Shown here piece after piece: positions 8,526-17,569 of a stretch of 64,000 bases of DNA. The stretch spans positions 4,030,001 to 4,094,000 of the forward strand of contig NZ_CP114205.1 of assembly GCF_027497495.1 (NCBI RefSeq). Direction: 5' to 3'. Numbering within the stretch: position 1 is the first letter of the stretch; the number at the start of each line of letters is the position of its first letter. The notes beneath the pieces are model-generated. The model was not told the origin of the DNA. It was given only the letters and a program-made list of their open reading frames with translations, and ran no database searches. Source of the DNA: Streptomyces tubercidicus (lineage in GTDB: Bacteria > Actinomycetota > Actinomycetes > Streptomycetales > Streptomycetaceae). The position numbers were made by a program, and so were the translations under genes.

Positions 8526-10001
8526 TCAGCTCTGAGCGGCCCACCATTCCTTCAGCGCAGCGACCGCCGCCTCCCGCTCCATGGGCCCGTGCTCCAGCCG
8601 GATCTCCAGCATCTGCTGGTACGCCTTGCCGACCTCGGGCCCCGGGCGAATGCCCAGAATCTGCATGATGTCGTTGCCGTCCAGGTCCGGGCGGATCGCT
8701 TCCAGCTCTTCCTGTTCCTGCAGCCGCGCGATGCGCTCCTCAAGCCCGTCATAAGCGCGCGACAGGGCACCGGCCTTGCGCTTGTTGCGGGTGGTGCAGT
8801 CCGAGCGCGTCAGCTTGTGCAGCCGCTCCAGCTGCGGACCGGCGTCCCGCACATACCGACGGACCGCGGAGTCCGTCCACTCTCCGGTCCCATAGCCATG
8901 GAAGCGCAGATGCAGCTCCACCAGCCGTGAGACGTCTTTGACCAAGTCATTGGAGTACTTCAGAGCGGTCATCCGCTTCTTGGTCATCTTCGCGCCCACC
9001 ACCTCGTGGTGGTGGAAGGAGACCCGGCCGTCCTGCTCGAAGCGCCGCGTGCGGGGCTTGCCGATGTCGTGGAGGAGGGCCGCCAGCCGCAGCACGAGAT
9101 CGGGCCCGTTCTCCTCAAGGTCGATCGCCTGCTCCAGCACCGTCAGCGAGTGCTCGTAGACGTCCTTGTGGCGGTGATGCTCGTCACTTTCCAGCCGCAG
9201 TGCGGGCAGCTCGGGCAGCACATGGCCGGCCAGGCCCGATTCGACGAGCAGCCGCAGCCCCTCGCGCGGGTGCGGTGCCAGGATCAGCTTGTTCAGCTCG
9301 TCCCGTACGCGCTCCGCGGAGACGATCTCGATGCGGTCCGACATCGCCTTCATCGCGGCGAAGACCTCAGGGTCCACCTCGAAGTCCAGCTGGGCGGCGA
9401 AACGGGCTGCGCGCATCATCCGCAGCGGATCATCGGAGAACGACTCCTCCGGCGTCCCCGGGGTCCGCAGCACCCGCGCCGCCAGGTCCTCCAGACCGTC
9501 GTGCGGGTCGACGAACTCCTTCTGCGGGAGCAGCACGGCCATGGCGTTCACCGTGAAGTCCCGGCGCACCAGATCCTGCTCGATGGAGTCGCCGTACGAC
9601 ACCTCGGGCTTGCGGGAGGTGCGGTCGTACGCCTCGGACCGGTAGGTCGTGACCTCGATGTCGAAGGAGTCCTTCTTGCAGCCGACCGTGCCGAAGGCGA
9701 TGCCGACCTCCCAGACCGCGTCCGCCCACGGCCGGACGATCTTCAGAACGTCCTCGGGGCGGGCATCGGTGGTGAAGTCCAGGTCATTGCCGAGCCGCCC
9801 CAGCAGCGCATCCCGGACCGAGCCGCCGACCAGGGCAAGTGTGAACCCGGCCTCCTGGAATCGACGGGCCAGGTCATCCGCGACGGGGGACACCCGCAGC
9901 AGCTCGCTCACGGCGCGGCGCTGGACATGGTTCAGCTCGTTCGTCGACTGCGGGGTCCGCTCGGCGATCGGGGCGGGGAGGTCATTGTTGGCGTTCGGCA
10001 C
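8526..10001 (-). CDS. cca: CCA tRNA nucleotidyltransferase
   Basis: The cytosolic enzyme adds or repairs the 3' CCA end of tRNAs. The protein is 491 residues. It has the class II nucleotidyltransferase motif GGSVRDALLGRLGNDLDF near residue 60, with the metal-binding Asp pair, then the poly-A polymerase/CCA head and RNA-binding domains (DDPLRMMRAARFAAQLDFEV). A C-terminal HD domain follows with LLHDIGKPRTR and a second His in VSFHHHEVVG. Actinomycete CCA enzymes commonly carry this HD domain. The ATG at 10001 was chosen; the first 30 residues are variable-looking and the start could be later. The divergent DUF6049 gene starts 186 bp away. Confidence 0.93.
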   Translation of the reverse strand: MPNANNDLPAPIAERTPQSTNELNHVQRRAVSELLRVSPVADDLARRFQEAGFTLALVGGSVRDALLGRLGNDLDFTTDARPEDVLKIVRPWADAVWEVGIAFGTVGCKKDSFDIEVTTYRSEAYDRTSRKPEVSYGDSIEQDLVRRDFTVNAMAVLLPQKEFVDPHDGLEDLAARVLRTPGTPEESFSDDPLRMMRAARFAAQLDFEVDPEVFAAMKAMSDRIEIVSAERVRDELNKLILAPHPREGLRLLVESGLAGHVLPELPALRLESDEHHRHKDVYEHSLTVLEQAIDLEENGPDLVLRLAALLHDIGKPRTRRFEQDGRVSFHHHEVVGAKMTKKRMTALKYSNDLVKDVSRLVELHLRFHGYGTGEWTDSAVRRYVRDAGPQLERLHKLTRSDCTTRNKRKAGALSRAYDGLEERIARLQEQEELEAIRPDLDGNDIMQILGIRPGPEVGKAYQQMLEIRLEHGPMEREAAVAALKEWWAAQS

Positions 10002-10187
10002 AACAAAACAGGGTACGTGGCCGCGCAGCGCGAGGCGTCACGTAATAAAGGGGTCAGGCCGGGCGCCCGGCTCTCCGCACCGCGATCATGTGGAGCAGTC
10101 CGAGGCACTCCGGCACGCCGGGCCTCGTTACCATTCGTGGACGCACATTCCGACGACCGCTGACGACGAAGAGGGACGGACGAGCGC

Positions 10188-12506
10188 GTGGCCGAGGCGG
10201 CAGGGTTCCAGGGGACTGAACGGCCGCGTGGTCGATGGCTGCGAAGGACCGTGACACTGCTCACCGGAGTGCTCCTGCTCGTGGGGCTGCTCCAGGCTCC
10301 GCACGCATCCACCGCCCAGGCGGCCCCGACCGGCTCCCGCACGGTCGATGTGACCATCGACTCGATGTCCCCGTCCGCTCCCTCCAAGGGCGGCTCGGTC
10401 ACCGTCTCCGGGACGCTGACCAACGACGGCCGCAGCACGATCACCGACGCGCATGTCGGAATGCACCGCGGGGACGCGCTCGGCGGCCGTAGCTCCATCG
10501 ACAATGTGTCCCGTCGCACCGGCTACCTGCCCGGCGCGGACGGCGAGGAGATCAAGGGGAGCGCGAAGAAGGTCGGCAAGCTGGAGCCCGGCGTCAGCCG
10601 CCCCTTCACCCTCAGCGTGCCGGTCAAGGATCTCGATCTCGATGAGAACGGGGTGTACCAGCTCGGTGTCTCCGTGTCGGGGCGCTCACCGGCCTCGTCC
10701 TACAGCCAGGTCCTCGGATTCGACCGGACGCTGCTGCCCTGGCAGGAAGCCGATGCCACGAAGAAGACGCAGCTCACGTACATGTGGCCGCTGATCTCCT
10801 CCACCCATCTCACTGCCGAGACCGACGCCGACGCCCAGCAGACCCCGGTCTTCCGCAACGACGACCTCGCGGCCGAGCTCGCGCCGGGCGGCCGGCTGCA
10901 GCAGATGGTGTCGCTCTCCAAGAACCTGCCGGTGACCTTTGTCATCGACCCCGACCTGCTCGCGACCGTCGACGCGATGACCAAGTCGTACCGGGTCAAC
11001 GGCCCGGACGGGCCCATGGGCAAGAACCAGGCGGTCGCCAAGCAGTGGCTGCACGAACTCGAAGAGGCGGCCCAGACGCATGAGGTCGTCGCGCTGCCCT
11101 TCGCCGACCCCGACCTCGCATCGCTCGCCCACCACGGCAAGCACGTGCCCAGCGCGCTCAGCCACCTCGGCCCGGCCACCGAGCTGGCCGAGACGACCGT
11201 GGACACGATCCTCGGCGTGAAGCCGCGCACGGACTTCGCCTGGCCGGTCGACGGTGCGATCGACTCCTCCGTCGTGGATGTCGCGACCTCGGCCGGTGCG
11301 CACAAGGTGATCACCCGCAGCGACAGCCTGCGGGAGACCGGGGGGCTGTCCTACACCCCGACGGCGGCCCGCCCCATCGGCGGCGGCAACACCGCCGTCG
11401 TCGCGGATGCGCAGCTCTCCCGGGCCTTCGAAGGCGATATGTCGAAGGCCGGAAAATCGGCCCACGCGGTCCAGGACTTCCTCGCCCAGACCCAGATGAT
11501 CAACCTGGAGGACCCCGGCCGCCAGCGCAGCATCGTCGTGGCACCCCAGCGCATGCCGTCGGTCAGCCAGGCCCACGCCATGGCCACCGCGCTGCGGACA
11601 CTGGAGGACTCCGGGCGCTGGAGCCAGCCGCTGACCCTCGGCAGGGCGGCCAAGGCCAAGCCCGACCGCTCGGCCACCCGCCGGGTCCCGAGCGGCGCCG
11701 CCTACCCGTCCTCGCTGCGCCGGCAGGAGCTCCCCACCACCGCCTTCCGGCAGATCCAGGGCACCCAGGCCGCACTGGACGACTACCAGGTGATCCTGGC
11801 CCAGCCGGAGCGGGTCGTGACCCCGTTCGGCAGCGCCATAATGCGGGAGATGTCGACGGAGTGGCGTGGCAATGCCGCCGGTGCCGCGGGGTTCCGGCAC
11901 TCCGTACGCAGCTACCTCGACGGTCTGACCAAGAAGGTGCGCCTGATCCAGAAGTCGGGGGCGACGCTCTCCGGGCGCAGCGCCACGATTCCGGTGACGG
12001 TCCAGAACAACCTGGTCCAGGGCGTCAAGGACATGACGCTGAAGCTGACCTCGTCCCAGCCCAACCGTCTGGACGCGGGCAAGGCGCAGCAGATCACGGT
12101 GGACGGCGGCCACAGCCAGTCGTTCAAGTTCACCACCACGGCGAACGCCAACGGCCGGGCCTGGGTGACCGCCCAGCTCTACACGGCGGACGGAAAGCCC
12201 TACGGTGACCCCATGACGTTCCAGGTGAACGTCACGGAGATCACCGCCACCGTGATGCTGGTCATCGCCGGCGGTGTGCTGCTGCTCGTCCTCGCCGGGG
12301 TGCGGATCTATCTCCAGCGGAAGCGGGCTGCCGACCGGCGCGAGGAGAACGGCTCCGACGGCGACGGGCCCGATGACGACACAGGTACGGACGGCGGCAA
12401 CGGCGGCACGGACGGCGACGAGCCCGAGCAGCCGAGTGACCCCACGCCGGACACCGGATCGGAAAGCTCCGACCCGTCCGGCTCAGGTGAGAAAGTGGAC
12501 CGTTGA
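10188..12506 (+). CDS. DUF6049 family membrane-anchored secreted protein
   Basis: 772 residues from a GTG start. An N-terminal signal (LRRTVTLLTGVLLLVGLLQA ending in an AQA site near residue 45) leads to a large extracellular part. A CARDB-like segment (VDVTIDSMSPSAPSKGGSVT) appears near residue 50 and a second beta-rich segment near residue 600. A C-terminal helix (VMLVIAGGVLLLVLAGVRIY) and an acidic Asp/Gly/Ser-rich cytoplasmic tail end the protein. This matches the DUF6049 family, which is regularly found directly before murJ in actinomycetes. The gap to murJ is only 46 bp, so co-transcription is likely and a cell-envelope role is inferred. No catalytic motif was recognised. Confidence 0.85.
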   Translation: MAEAAGFQGTERPRGRWLRRTVTLLTGVLLLVGLLQAPHASTAQAAPTGSRTVDVTIDSMSPSAPSKGGSVTVSGTLTNDGRSTITDAHVGMHRGDALGGRSSIDNVSRRTGYLPGADGEEIKGSAKKVGKLEPGVSRPFTLSVPVKDLDLDENGVYQLGVSVSGRSPASSYSQVLGFDRTLLPWQEADATKKTQLTYMWPLISSTHLTAETDADAQQTPVFRNDDLAAELAPGGRLQQMVSLSKNLPVTFVIDPDLLATVDAMTKSYRVNGPDGPMGKNQAVAKQWLHELEEAAQTHEVVALPFADPDLASLAHHGKHVPSALSHLGPATELAETTVDTILGVKPRTDFAWPVDGAIDSSVVDVATSAGAHKVITRSDSLRETGGLSYTPTAARPIGGGNTAVVADAQLSRAFEGDMSKAGKSAHAVQDFLAQTQMINLEDPGRQRSIVVAPQRMPSVSQAHAMATALRTLEDSGRWSQPLTLGRAAKAKPDRSATRRVPSGAAYPSSLRRQELPTTAFRQIQGTQAALDDYQVILAQPERVVTPFGSAIMREMSTEWRGNAAGAAGFRHSVRSYLDGLTKKVRLIQKSGATLSGRSATIPVTVQNNLVQGVKDMTLKLTSSQPNRLDAGKAQQITVDGGHSQSFKFTTTANANGRAWVTAQLYTADGKPYGDPMTFQVNVTEITATVMLVIAGGVLLLVLAGVRIYLQRKRAADRREENGSDGDGPDDDTGTDGGNGGTDGDEPEQPSDPTPDTGSESSDPSGSGEKVDR

Positions 12507-12552
12507 TAGATGGCGGGGCCGGACGGCCGGCGACGGATGAGGTGGGGCAGCG

Positions 12553-14553
12553 ATGAATGCGCCGTATGACGGTGACCGGGGCCGGGGCGCCAGTGGCGAC
12601 CCCACGGGCCCGGTCCCTCCGACGCCCCCGTCGCCGGAACCGCAGGGGCCGGCCCACCACGCCCCGTACAGCGACTCCGACACGGCGACCCTGTTCCTGG
12701 GCCTCAACAGCCTGATGACCCAGGCCGCCGGCGAACGCCCGGAGTCCGATGCCTTCGCGCATCTCTACCGGGACCAGCGGCATTACGAGCCCCAGCAGTC
12801 CGCTCCGGTGCCTCCGGGTCCCGCGACGGCCGGTGCGGCGCCCGGCGCGGACGCCGTGCCGCAACAGCCCGCGCCGGCGCCGGAGCCCGCCCCCGTGGCG
12901 GCGGCCGGCAAGCCCTCCGGTGGCCGGGGCGGCGGCCTGTTCAAGTCCAGCGCGGTGATGGCCGCCGGCACGATGGTGTCGCGTCTCACGGGCTTCGTCC
13001 GCTCGGCACTGATCGTCGCGGCGCTCGGCGGTGCGGTGCTCGGTGACTCCTGGCAGGTCGCCTACCAACTTCCGACGATGATCTTCATCCTGACCATCGG
13101 CGGCGGCCTGAACTCCGTCTTCGTCCCGCAGCTGGTCCGCGCGATGAAGGAGGACGACGACGGCGGCGAGGCCTACGCCAACCGGCTGCTGACCCTGGTC
13201 ATGGTGGTCCTCGGCGTGCTGACGATCCTGTCGGTCGTCGCGGCGCCACTGCTGGTGAAGCTGGTCTCCTTCGACATCTCCCGCGACCCGGCGGCCAACG
13301 AAGTCGCCGTCGCGTTCACCCGCTATTGCGTACCCACGATCTTCTTCATGGGTCTGCATGTCGTGATGGGGCAGATCCTCAACGCCCGCGGCCGCTTCGG
13401 CGCGATGATGTGGACCCCGGTCCTCAACAACATCGTCATGATCGCCACCTTCGGCCTGTTCATCTGGGTCTACGGCACGGCGGAGACCTCGCACATCGGC
13501 GTCACCACCATCCCCGACGAGGGCATCCGGCTCCTGGGCATCGGCACCCTCCTCGGGCTCGTCGTCCAGGCGCTGGCGATGATCCCCTACCTGCGCGACG
13601 CCGACTTCAGGCTCCGGCCCCGCTTCGACTGGCGCGGCCACGGCCTGGGCAAGGCCGCCAAGCTCGCCAAGTGGACGGTGCTGTTCGTACTCGCCAACCA
13701 GGCGGGCGTCCTCGTCGTCACCCAGCTCTCCACCTGGGCCGGCAACACCGCCAACGACCAGGGACACCCGGGCACCGGCTTCATCTCGTACGCCAGCGCA
13801 CAGCTGATCTGGAACATGCCGCAGGCGATCATCACCGTCTCCGTGATGGCGGCGCTGCTGCCGCGGCTGGCGCGGTCCGCCCACGACGGTGACACCGGAG
13901 CCGTCCGCGACGACATCTCGCAGGGCCTGCGCACCTCCGCCGTCGCCATCGTCCCGATCTCGTTCGGCTTTCTCTCCCTCGGCATCCCGCTGTGCACGCT
14001 GGTCTACGGCTCGTCCGGCGCCGGCATCCCGATGGGCTACATGCTGATGGCCTTCGGTGTGGGCCTGATCCCGTTCTCGGTGCAGTACGTCGTCCTGCGC
14101 GCCTTCTACGCGTACGAGGACACCCGCACGCCCTTCTACAACACGGTGATCGTCGCCGCCGTCAACGCCGCGGCCTCCGGCCTCTGCTTCCTGGTGCTGC
14201 CCGCCCGCTGGGCCGTGGTCGGCATGGCGGCCTCCTACGGCCTGGCGTACATCATCGGCGTCGGGGTGGCCTGGCGCCGGCTGAGCAGGCGCATGGACGG
14301 CGATCTCGACACCGCCCATGTCGTCCGGACCTACGCACGGCTGGCCGGCGCCAGCATCCCGGCGACGATTGTCTCGGGGGCGGCGGTGTACGGGATCATG
14401 CAGACGCTCGGCAGCGGGTTCCTCGGGTCGATCACCGCGCTGATCGCCGGTATTGCCGCACTTCTGGCCGTGTTCTACGTGGCCGCACGCAAAATGCGCA
14501 TCCAGGAACTGAACGCCCTGGTCGGCATGGTCCGGTCGAAGCTTGGACGTTAG
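12553..14553 (+). CDS. murJ: Lipid II flippase MurJ (MviN family)
   Basis: The 666-residue integral membrane protein moves the peptidoglycan precursor lipid II across the membrane. The first 130 residues are Pro/Gly-rich and probably disordered. About 14 membrane helices follow, starting at LFKSSAVMAAGTMVSRLTGFVRS, the conserved MviN entry segment with its Arg residues. The inner helices carry charged residues typical of the MurJ cavity. Unlike mycobacterial MviN it has no fused C-terminal kinase-like domain; that part is encoded by the separate next gene. The ATG at 12553 follows GGTGGGG. Family call very sure. Confidence 0.95.
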   Translation: MNAPYDGDRGRGASGDPTGPVPPTPPSPEPQGPAHHAPYSDSDTATLFLGLNSLMTQAAGERPESDAFAHLYRDQRHYEPQQSAPVPPGPATAGAAPGADAVPQQPAPAPEPAPVAAAGKPSGGRGGGLFKSSAVMAAGTMVSRLTGFVRSALIVAALGGAVLGDSWQVAYQLPTMIFILTIGGGLNSVFVPQLVRAMKEDDDGGEAYANRLLTLVMVVLGVLTILSVVAAPLLVKLVSFDISRDPAANEVAVAFTRYCVPTIFFMGLHVVMGQILNARGRFGAMMWTPVLNNIVMIATFGLFIWVYGTAETSHIGVTTIPDEGIRLLGIGTLLGLVVQALAMIPYLRDADFRLRPRFDWRGHGLGKAAKLAKWTVLFVLANQAGVLVVTQLSTWAGNTANDQGHPGTGFISYASAQLIWNMPQAIITVSVMAALLPRLARSAHDGDTGAVRDDISQGLRTSAVAIVPISFGFLSLGIPLCTLVYGSSGAGIPMGYMLMAFGVGLIPFSVQYVVLRAFYAYEDTRTPFYNTVIVAAVNAAASGLCFLVLPARWAVVGMAASYGLAYIIGVGVAWRRLSRRMDGDLDTAHVVRTYARLAGASIPATIVSGAAVYGIMQTLGSGFLGSITALIAGIAALLAVFYVAARKMRIQELNALVGMVRSKLGR

Positions 14554-14660
14554 TTGAGCACAACCATCGACTGCCACCGTGTGTCGTGCATAGTGGCGGA
14601 CTGTGGGCACAATTGTCTTGGCTCAGTGAGCCTGCAACGGATGGGGAGGCAGGAACGACG

Positions 14661-16373
14661 GTGGCGGAACGGAGCACGGCTGCCGTCGACGTGGCTGACA
14701 CGAGCGGTGAGGAACCGCTGACCGCCAAGGCGGGTAAGGCCACGGACGACGGTGCTAAGGCCGAGAAGGTATCCGGCAGGGAAGAGAACGCCGCAGGCAC
14801 CGAAGAGGAGCGTGCCGAGGCGATCGAAGCCCAGCCACCGGAGCTACACAGCGGCCACAAGCTTGCCAGACGCTACCGCCTCGAAGAGTGCGTCACCCGT
14901 CTGGACGGATTCAGCAGCTGGCGTGCGGTCGACGAGAAGCTGCGCCGCGCCGTCGGCGTGCACATCCTGCCCGCCGACCACCCCAGAGCCCGGCCGGTGC
15001 TGTCGGCCGCCCGCTCATCGGCGCTGCTCGGCGACCCCCGGTTCGTCCAGGTCCTGGACGCCGTCGAGGAGAACGACCTCGTCTACGTCGTCCACGAGTG
15101 GCTGCCGGACGCCACCGAGCTCACCACGGTCCTCGCCAACGGTCCGCTGGAGCCGCACGACGCCTACCAGCTCGTCAGCCAGGTCTCCCAGGCCATGGCC
15201 GCCGCGCACCGCGAGGGTCTCTCGCATCTGCGGATCACGCCCGGCTCGGTGCTGCGTACGGAGTCCGGGCAGTACCGGATCCGCGGCCTGGCCGTCATGG
15301 CGGCGCTGCGCGGTATCACCTGCGAATCCCCGCAGCGCGCGGATACCGAGGCGATCGGTGCGCTGCTCTACGCCGCGCTCACCCAGCGCTGGCCGTACGA
15401 GAACGACGCCCACGGCCTCACCGGCCTGCCCAAGGGCGTCGGGCTGATCGCGCCCGACCAGGTGCGGGCCGGCGTTCATCGGGGGCTGTCCGAGCTGGCC
15501 ATGCGCGCGCTGATCAACGATGGCGCCACGGCCTCCCGGCAGGAGCAGCCGTGCACCACCCCGGAGGAGCTGGCCAAGGCTGTCGCGGCCATGCCCCGTA
15601 TCCGGCCGCCGGAGACCGCCTTCTCCACGCCTCCGCCGTACCAGCGCACGGGCTTCCAGCAGGGCAGCTACCGGCAGCCCTCGGCACACAGCGCACAGGC
15701 GGGCCTGGCGACGCAGGCCGTCCCCACTCCGCCGCCCCCGCTGCAGAGCCGTACCGGCCGGGCCCTGAAGTGGTCCGTCTCCGCGCTGCTCATCGCGGCG
15801 CTGGGGCTGGGCAGCTGGCAGCTGGCGGACACCCTGCTGAAGCGGGAGAGCGACCAGGACGCCCCGGGGAACTCACACTCAGCCGGCGGTCCGAAGAAGC
15901 CCACAGGAAAGGCCCTCTCGCTCAAGGGCGCCACCGAGTTCTCGCCCCTGGCCAAGCCTTTCTCGGAGGATCAAGCTCACAATGTCACGGACGGCGATCC
16001 GAGTACTGCCTGGGTGACCGGACGGTTCAAGGGCTGGCCCAACTTCGGAAACCTGCCGCCGCGCGCAGATGGCAGCGGAATCATCATTGATCTCGGGAGC
16101 GCCAAGGACATCTCCGGGATACAGGTCACCATGTATCGGCCGGACCAGACCGTAGAAGTCCGCGCAGCGGCGTCCTCCGCAGCGAATCCGACGACGCTCG
16201 ATGATTTCTCACAGCGCCTTTCCAAGCCGGAAAGGGCCGGCGACAAGCTGGATGTGAAGCTCGATCAGTCGGTGAAGTCTCGTTATGTCCTGGTCCACAT
16301 CACAAAGCTCTCCTCTGATGGAGAATCGGATTGGTACCGGGGCGGCATTTCCGACATCAAAATCTTCGGCTGA
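14661..16373 (+). CDS. Membrane pseudokinase with discoidin-like extracellular domain
   Basis: 570 residues from a GTG at 14661 behind a GGGGAGG site. Order: a Glu/Ala-rich N-terminus; a kinase-fold domain (about residues 70-310); a Pro-rich linker; one membrane helix (VSALLIAALGLGSWQLADTLL); and an extracellular F5/8-type C-like domain (DGDPSTAWVTG ... GIIIDLGSAKDISGIQVTMY). Catalytic residues are missing: the VAIK lysine position reads VGVHIL, the HRD loop reads SHLRITPGS, and no DFG is present (IRGLAV). In mycobacteria the equivalent domain is fused to MviN, and its phosphorylated form binds the FHA protein FhaA. Adjacency to murJ here suggests the same regulatory role split into two genes; this is inference. 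Confidence 0.88.
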   Translation: MAERSTAAVDVADTSGEEPLTAKAGKATDDGAKAEKVSGREENAAGTEEERAEAIEAQPPELHSGHKLARRYRLEECVTRLDGFSSWRAVDEKLRRAVGVHILPADHPRARPVLSAARSSALLGDPRFVQVLDAVEENDLVYVVHEWLPDATELTTVLANGPLEPHDAYQLVSQVSQAMAAAHREGLSHLRITPGSVLRTESGQYRIRGLAVMAALRGITCESPQRADTEAIGALLYAALTQRWPYENDAHGLTGLPKGVGLIAPDQVRAGVHRGLSELAMRALINDGATASRQEQPCTTPEELAKAVAAMPRIRPPETAFSTPPPYQRTGFQQGSYRQPSAHSAQAGLATQAVPTPPPPLQSRTGRALKWSVSALLIAALGLGSWQLADTLLKRESDQDAPGNSHSAGGPKKPTGKALSLKGATEFSPLAKPFSEDQAHNVTDGDPSTAWVTGRFKGWPNFGNLPPRADGSGIIIDLGSAKDISGIQVTMYRPDQTVEVRAAASSAANPTTLDDFSQRLSKPERAGDKLDVKLDQSVKSRYVLVHITKLSSDGESDWYRGGISDIKIFG

Positions 16374-16885
16374 CACCTCAGCATGAACTCAGCGCACCGG
16401 GCACCCGTAGGGGACCGGCCGCAGGACGTGGAGGTTCGGCGGCGACTGCGGCAAGTACGTCGTCGCCCAGCACACTGAGGGGCGCAAGTAGCCCATAAGG
16501 CGCGATGGCCTGCTGACGAATCAGCAGGCCATCGCGCCTCTTTCGGACAACTCCAGCCTTTTCGCGGCGCAACTCGGCCCGGCCAAGCGATCACACCCGT
16601 CGGCGGCCAACCCACTCTCAAGGTCACAGCGACACCTGTGCAGCGCTTCCCTGAGAAGCAACAGCATCGACGCATCATTTGGCGTTCTCGGGCAAGAAGG
16701 TCATGCGTCTGCGAGTCGATGAGCTCCTAGTGGCTCTCGACACACCTGCCTACGATGAACAGTGACGCACTGTTGCTGCGAGTCAGGAGACACGTACGTC
16801 AAGTAGCAGCAGGTTGTTGATCTTTACGCCGATGTCCTGCAGGGGGCAAGATTTCCAGGAGTCGGCGCTAAGTGAGGGGGTATGG
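16374..16885. promoter_or_regulatory. Long gap before the ECF sigma gene
   Basis: 512 bp. It holds the terminator listed next and then about 350 bp upstream of the sigma factor. No convincing small gene was seen. A TACGAT at 16751-16756 could be a -10 hexamer but has no good -35, so the promoter position is not settled. Confidence 0.4.
16498..16539 (+). terminator. Very strong hairpin after the pseudokinase gene
   Basis: Perfect 19-bp stem (16498-16516 with 16521-16539), CGAA loop, followed by ctctttc. It is the likely end of the DUF6049-murJ-pseudokinase transcript. Confidence 0.85.
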
Positions 16886-17569
16886 GTGGGTCCGCTAGAG
16901 GCTTCTAGTGATCAAGACCTCATCGCTCGCCATGTCGATGGTGACCCCGAGGCGTTCGGGGAGATCGTCCGGCGGCACCGCGACCGGCTCTGGGCGGTGG
17001 CCCTGCGCACCCTCGGTGATCGCGAGGAAGCCGCCGATGCCGTGCAGGACGCCCTGGTCTCGGCCTATCGCGCCGCCCATACCTTCCGTGGCCAGTCCGC
17101 CGTGACCACCTGGCTGCACCGCATCACGGTCAATGCCTGTCTGGACCGAGCCCGCAAAGCCGCTTCCCGGCGCACCTCGCCCGTCGCCGAGACCGAACGA
17201 CTGGAGCAGCTGCTCGAACCCGAGGAGTCCGCCGAAGCGCCCGCCGAGCGCCAGGATCTGCACCGGGAGCTGCTCAGCGCCCTGCGCACCCTTCCCGAGG
17301 AACAGCGTGCCGCGCTCGTCCTCGTCGATATGCAGGGCTACCCCGTCGCGGAGGCCGCGTCGATCCTCGATGTCCCGACCGGAACGGTGAAAAGCCGCTG
17401 TGCACGGGGCCGGGCACGGCTCCTCCCCTTGGTCACCCATCTGCGCGCCGACAACGGGGATAGCAATCCCGTGAGCGGGGGAAGGAACCGGGCGCAGGGG
17501 ACATCCGTCCCACCGACGGCAGGACCGAAGGACACAGGTGCCGTGAAGGGCGGAGGTGGGCGAACGTGA
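16886..17569 (+). CDS. sigM: ECF RNA polymerase sigma factor, SigM type
   Basis: 227 residues from a GTG at 16886 with a GAGGGGG ribosome site 5 bases away; the frame is open further upstream but has no site there. Region 2 is clear (DREEAADAVQDALVSAYRAA, then TWLHRITVNACLDRARKA). Region 4 includes LPEEQRAALVLVDMQGYPVA and VPTGTVKSRCARGRARL. Position, next to the trxB-trxA and parAB block, corresponds to the gene called sigM in Streptomyces and mycobacteria, where it responds to envelope or thiol stress. The stop overlaps the anti-sigma start by four bases (GTGA), the usual coupling for an ECF pair. The gene name is by context. Confidence 0.88.
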   Translation: MGPLEASSDQDLIARHVDGDPEAFGEIVRRHRDRLWAVALRTLGDREEAADAVQDALVSAYRAAHTFRGQSAVTTWLHRITVNACLDRARKAASRRTSPVAETERLEQLLEPEESAEAPAERQDLHRELLSALRTLPEEQRAALVLVDMQGYPVAEAASILDVPTGTVKSRCARGRARLLPLVTHLRADNGDSNPVSGGRNRAQGTSVPPTAGPKDTGAVKGGGGRT

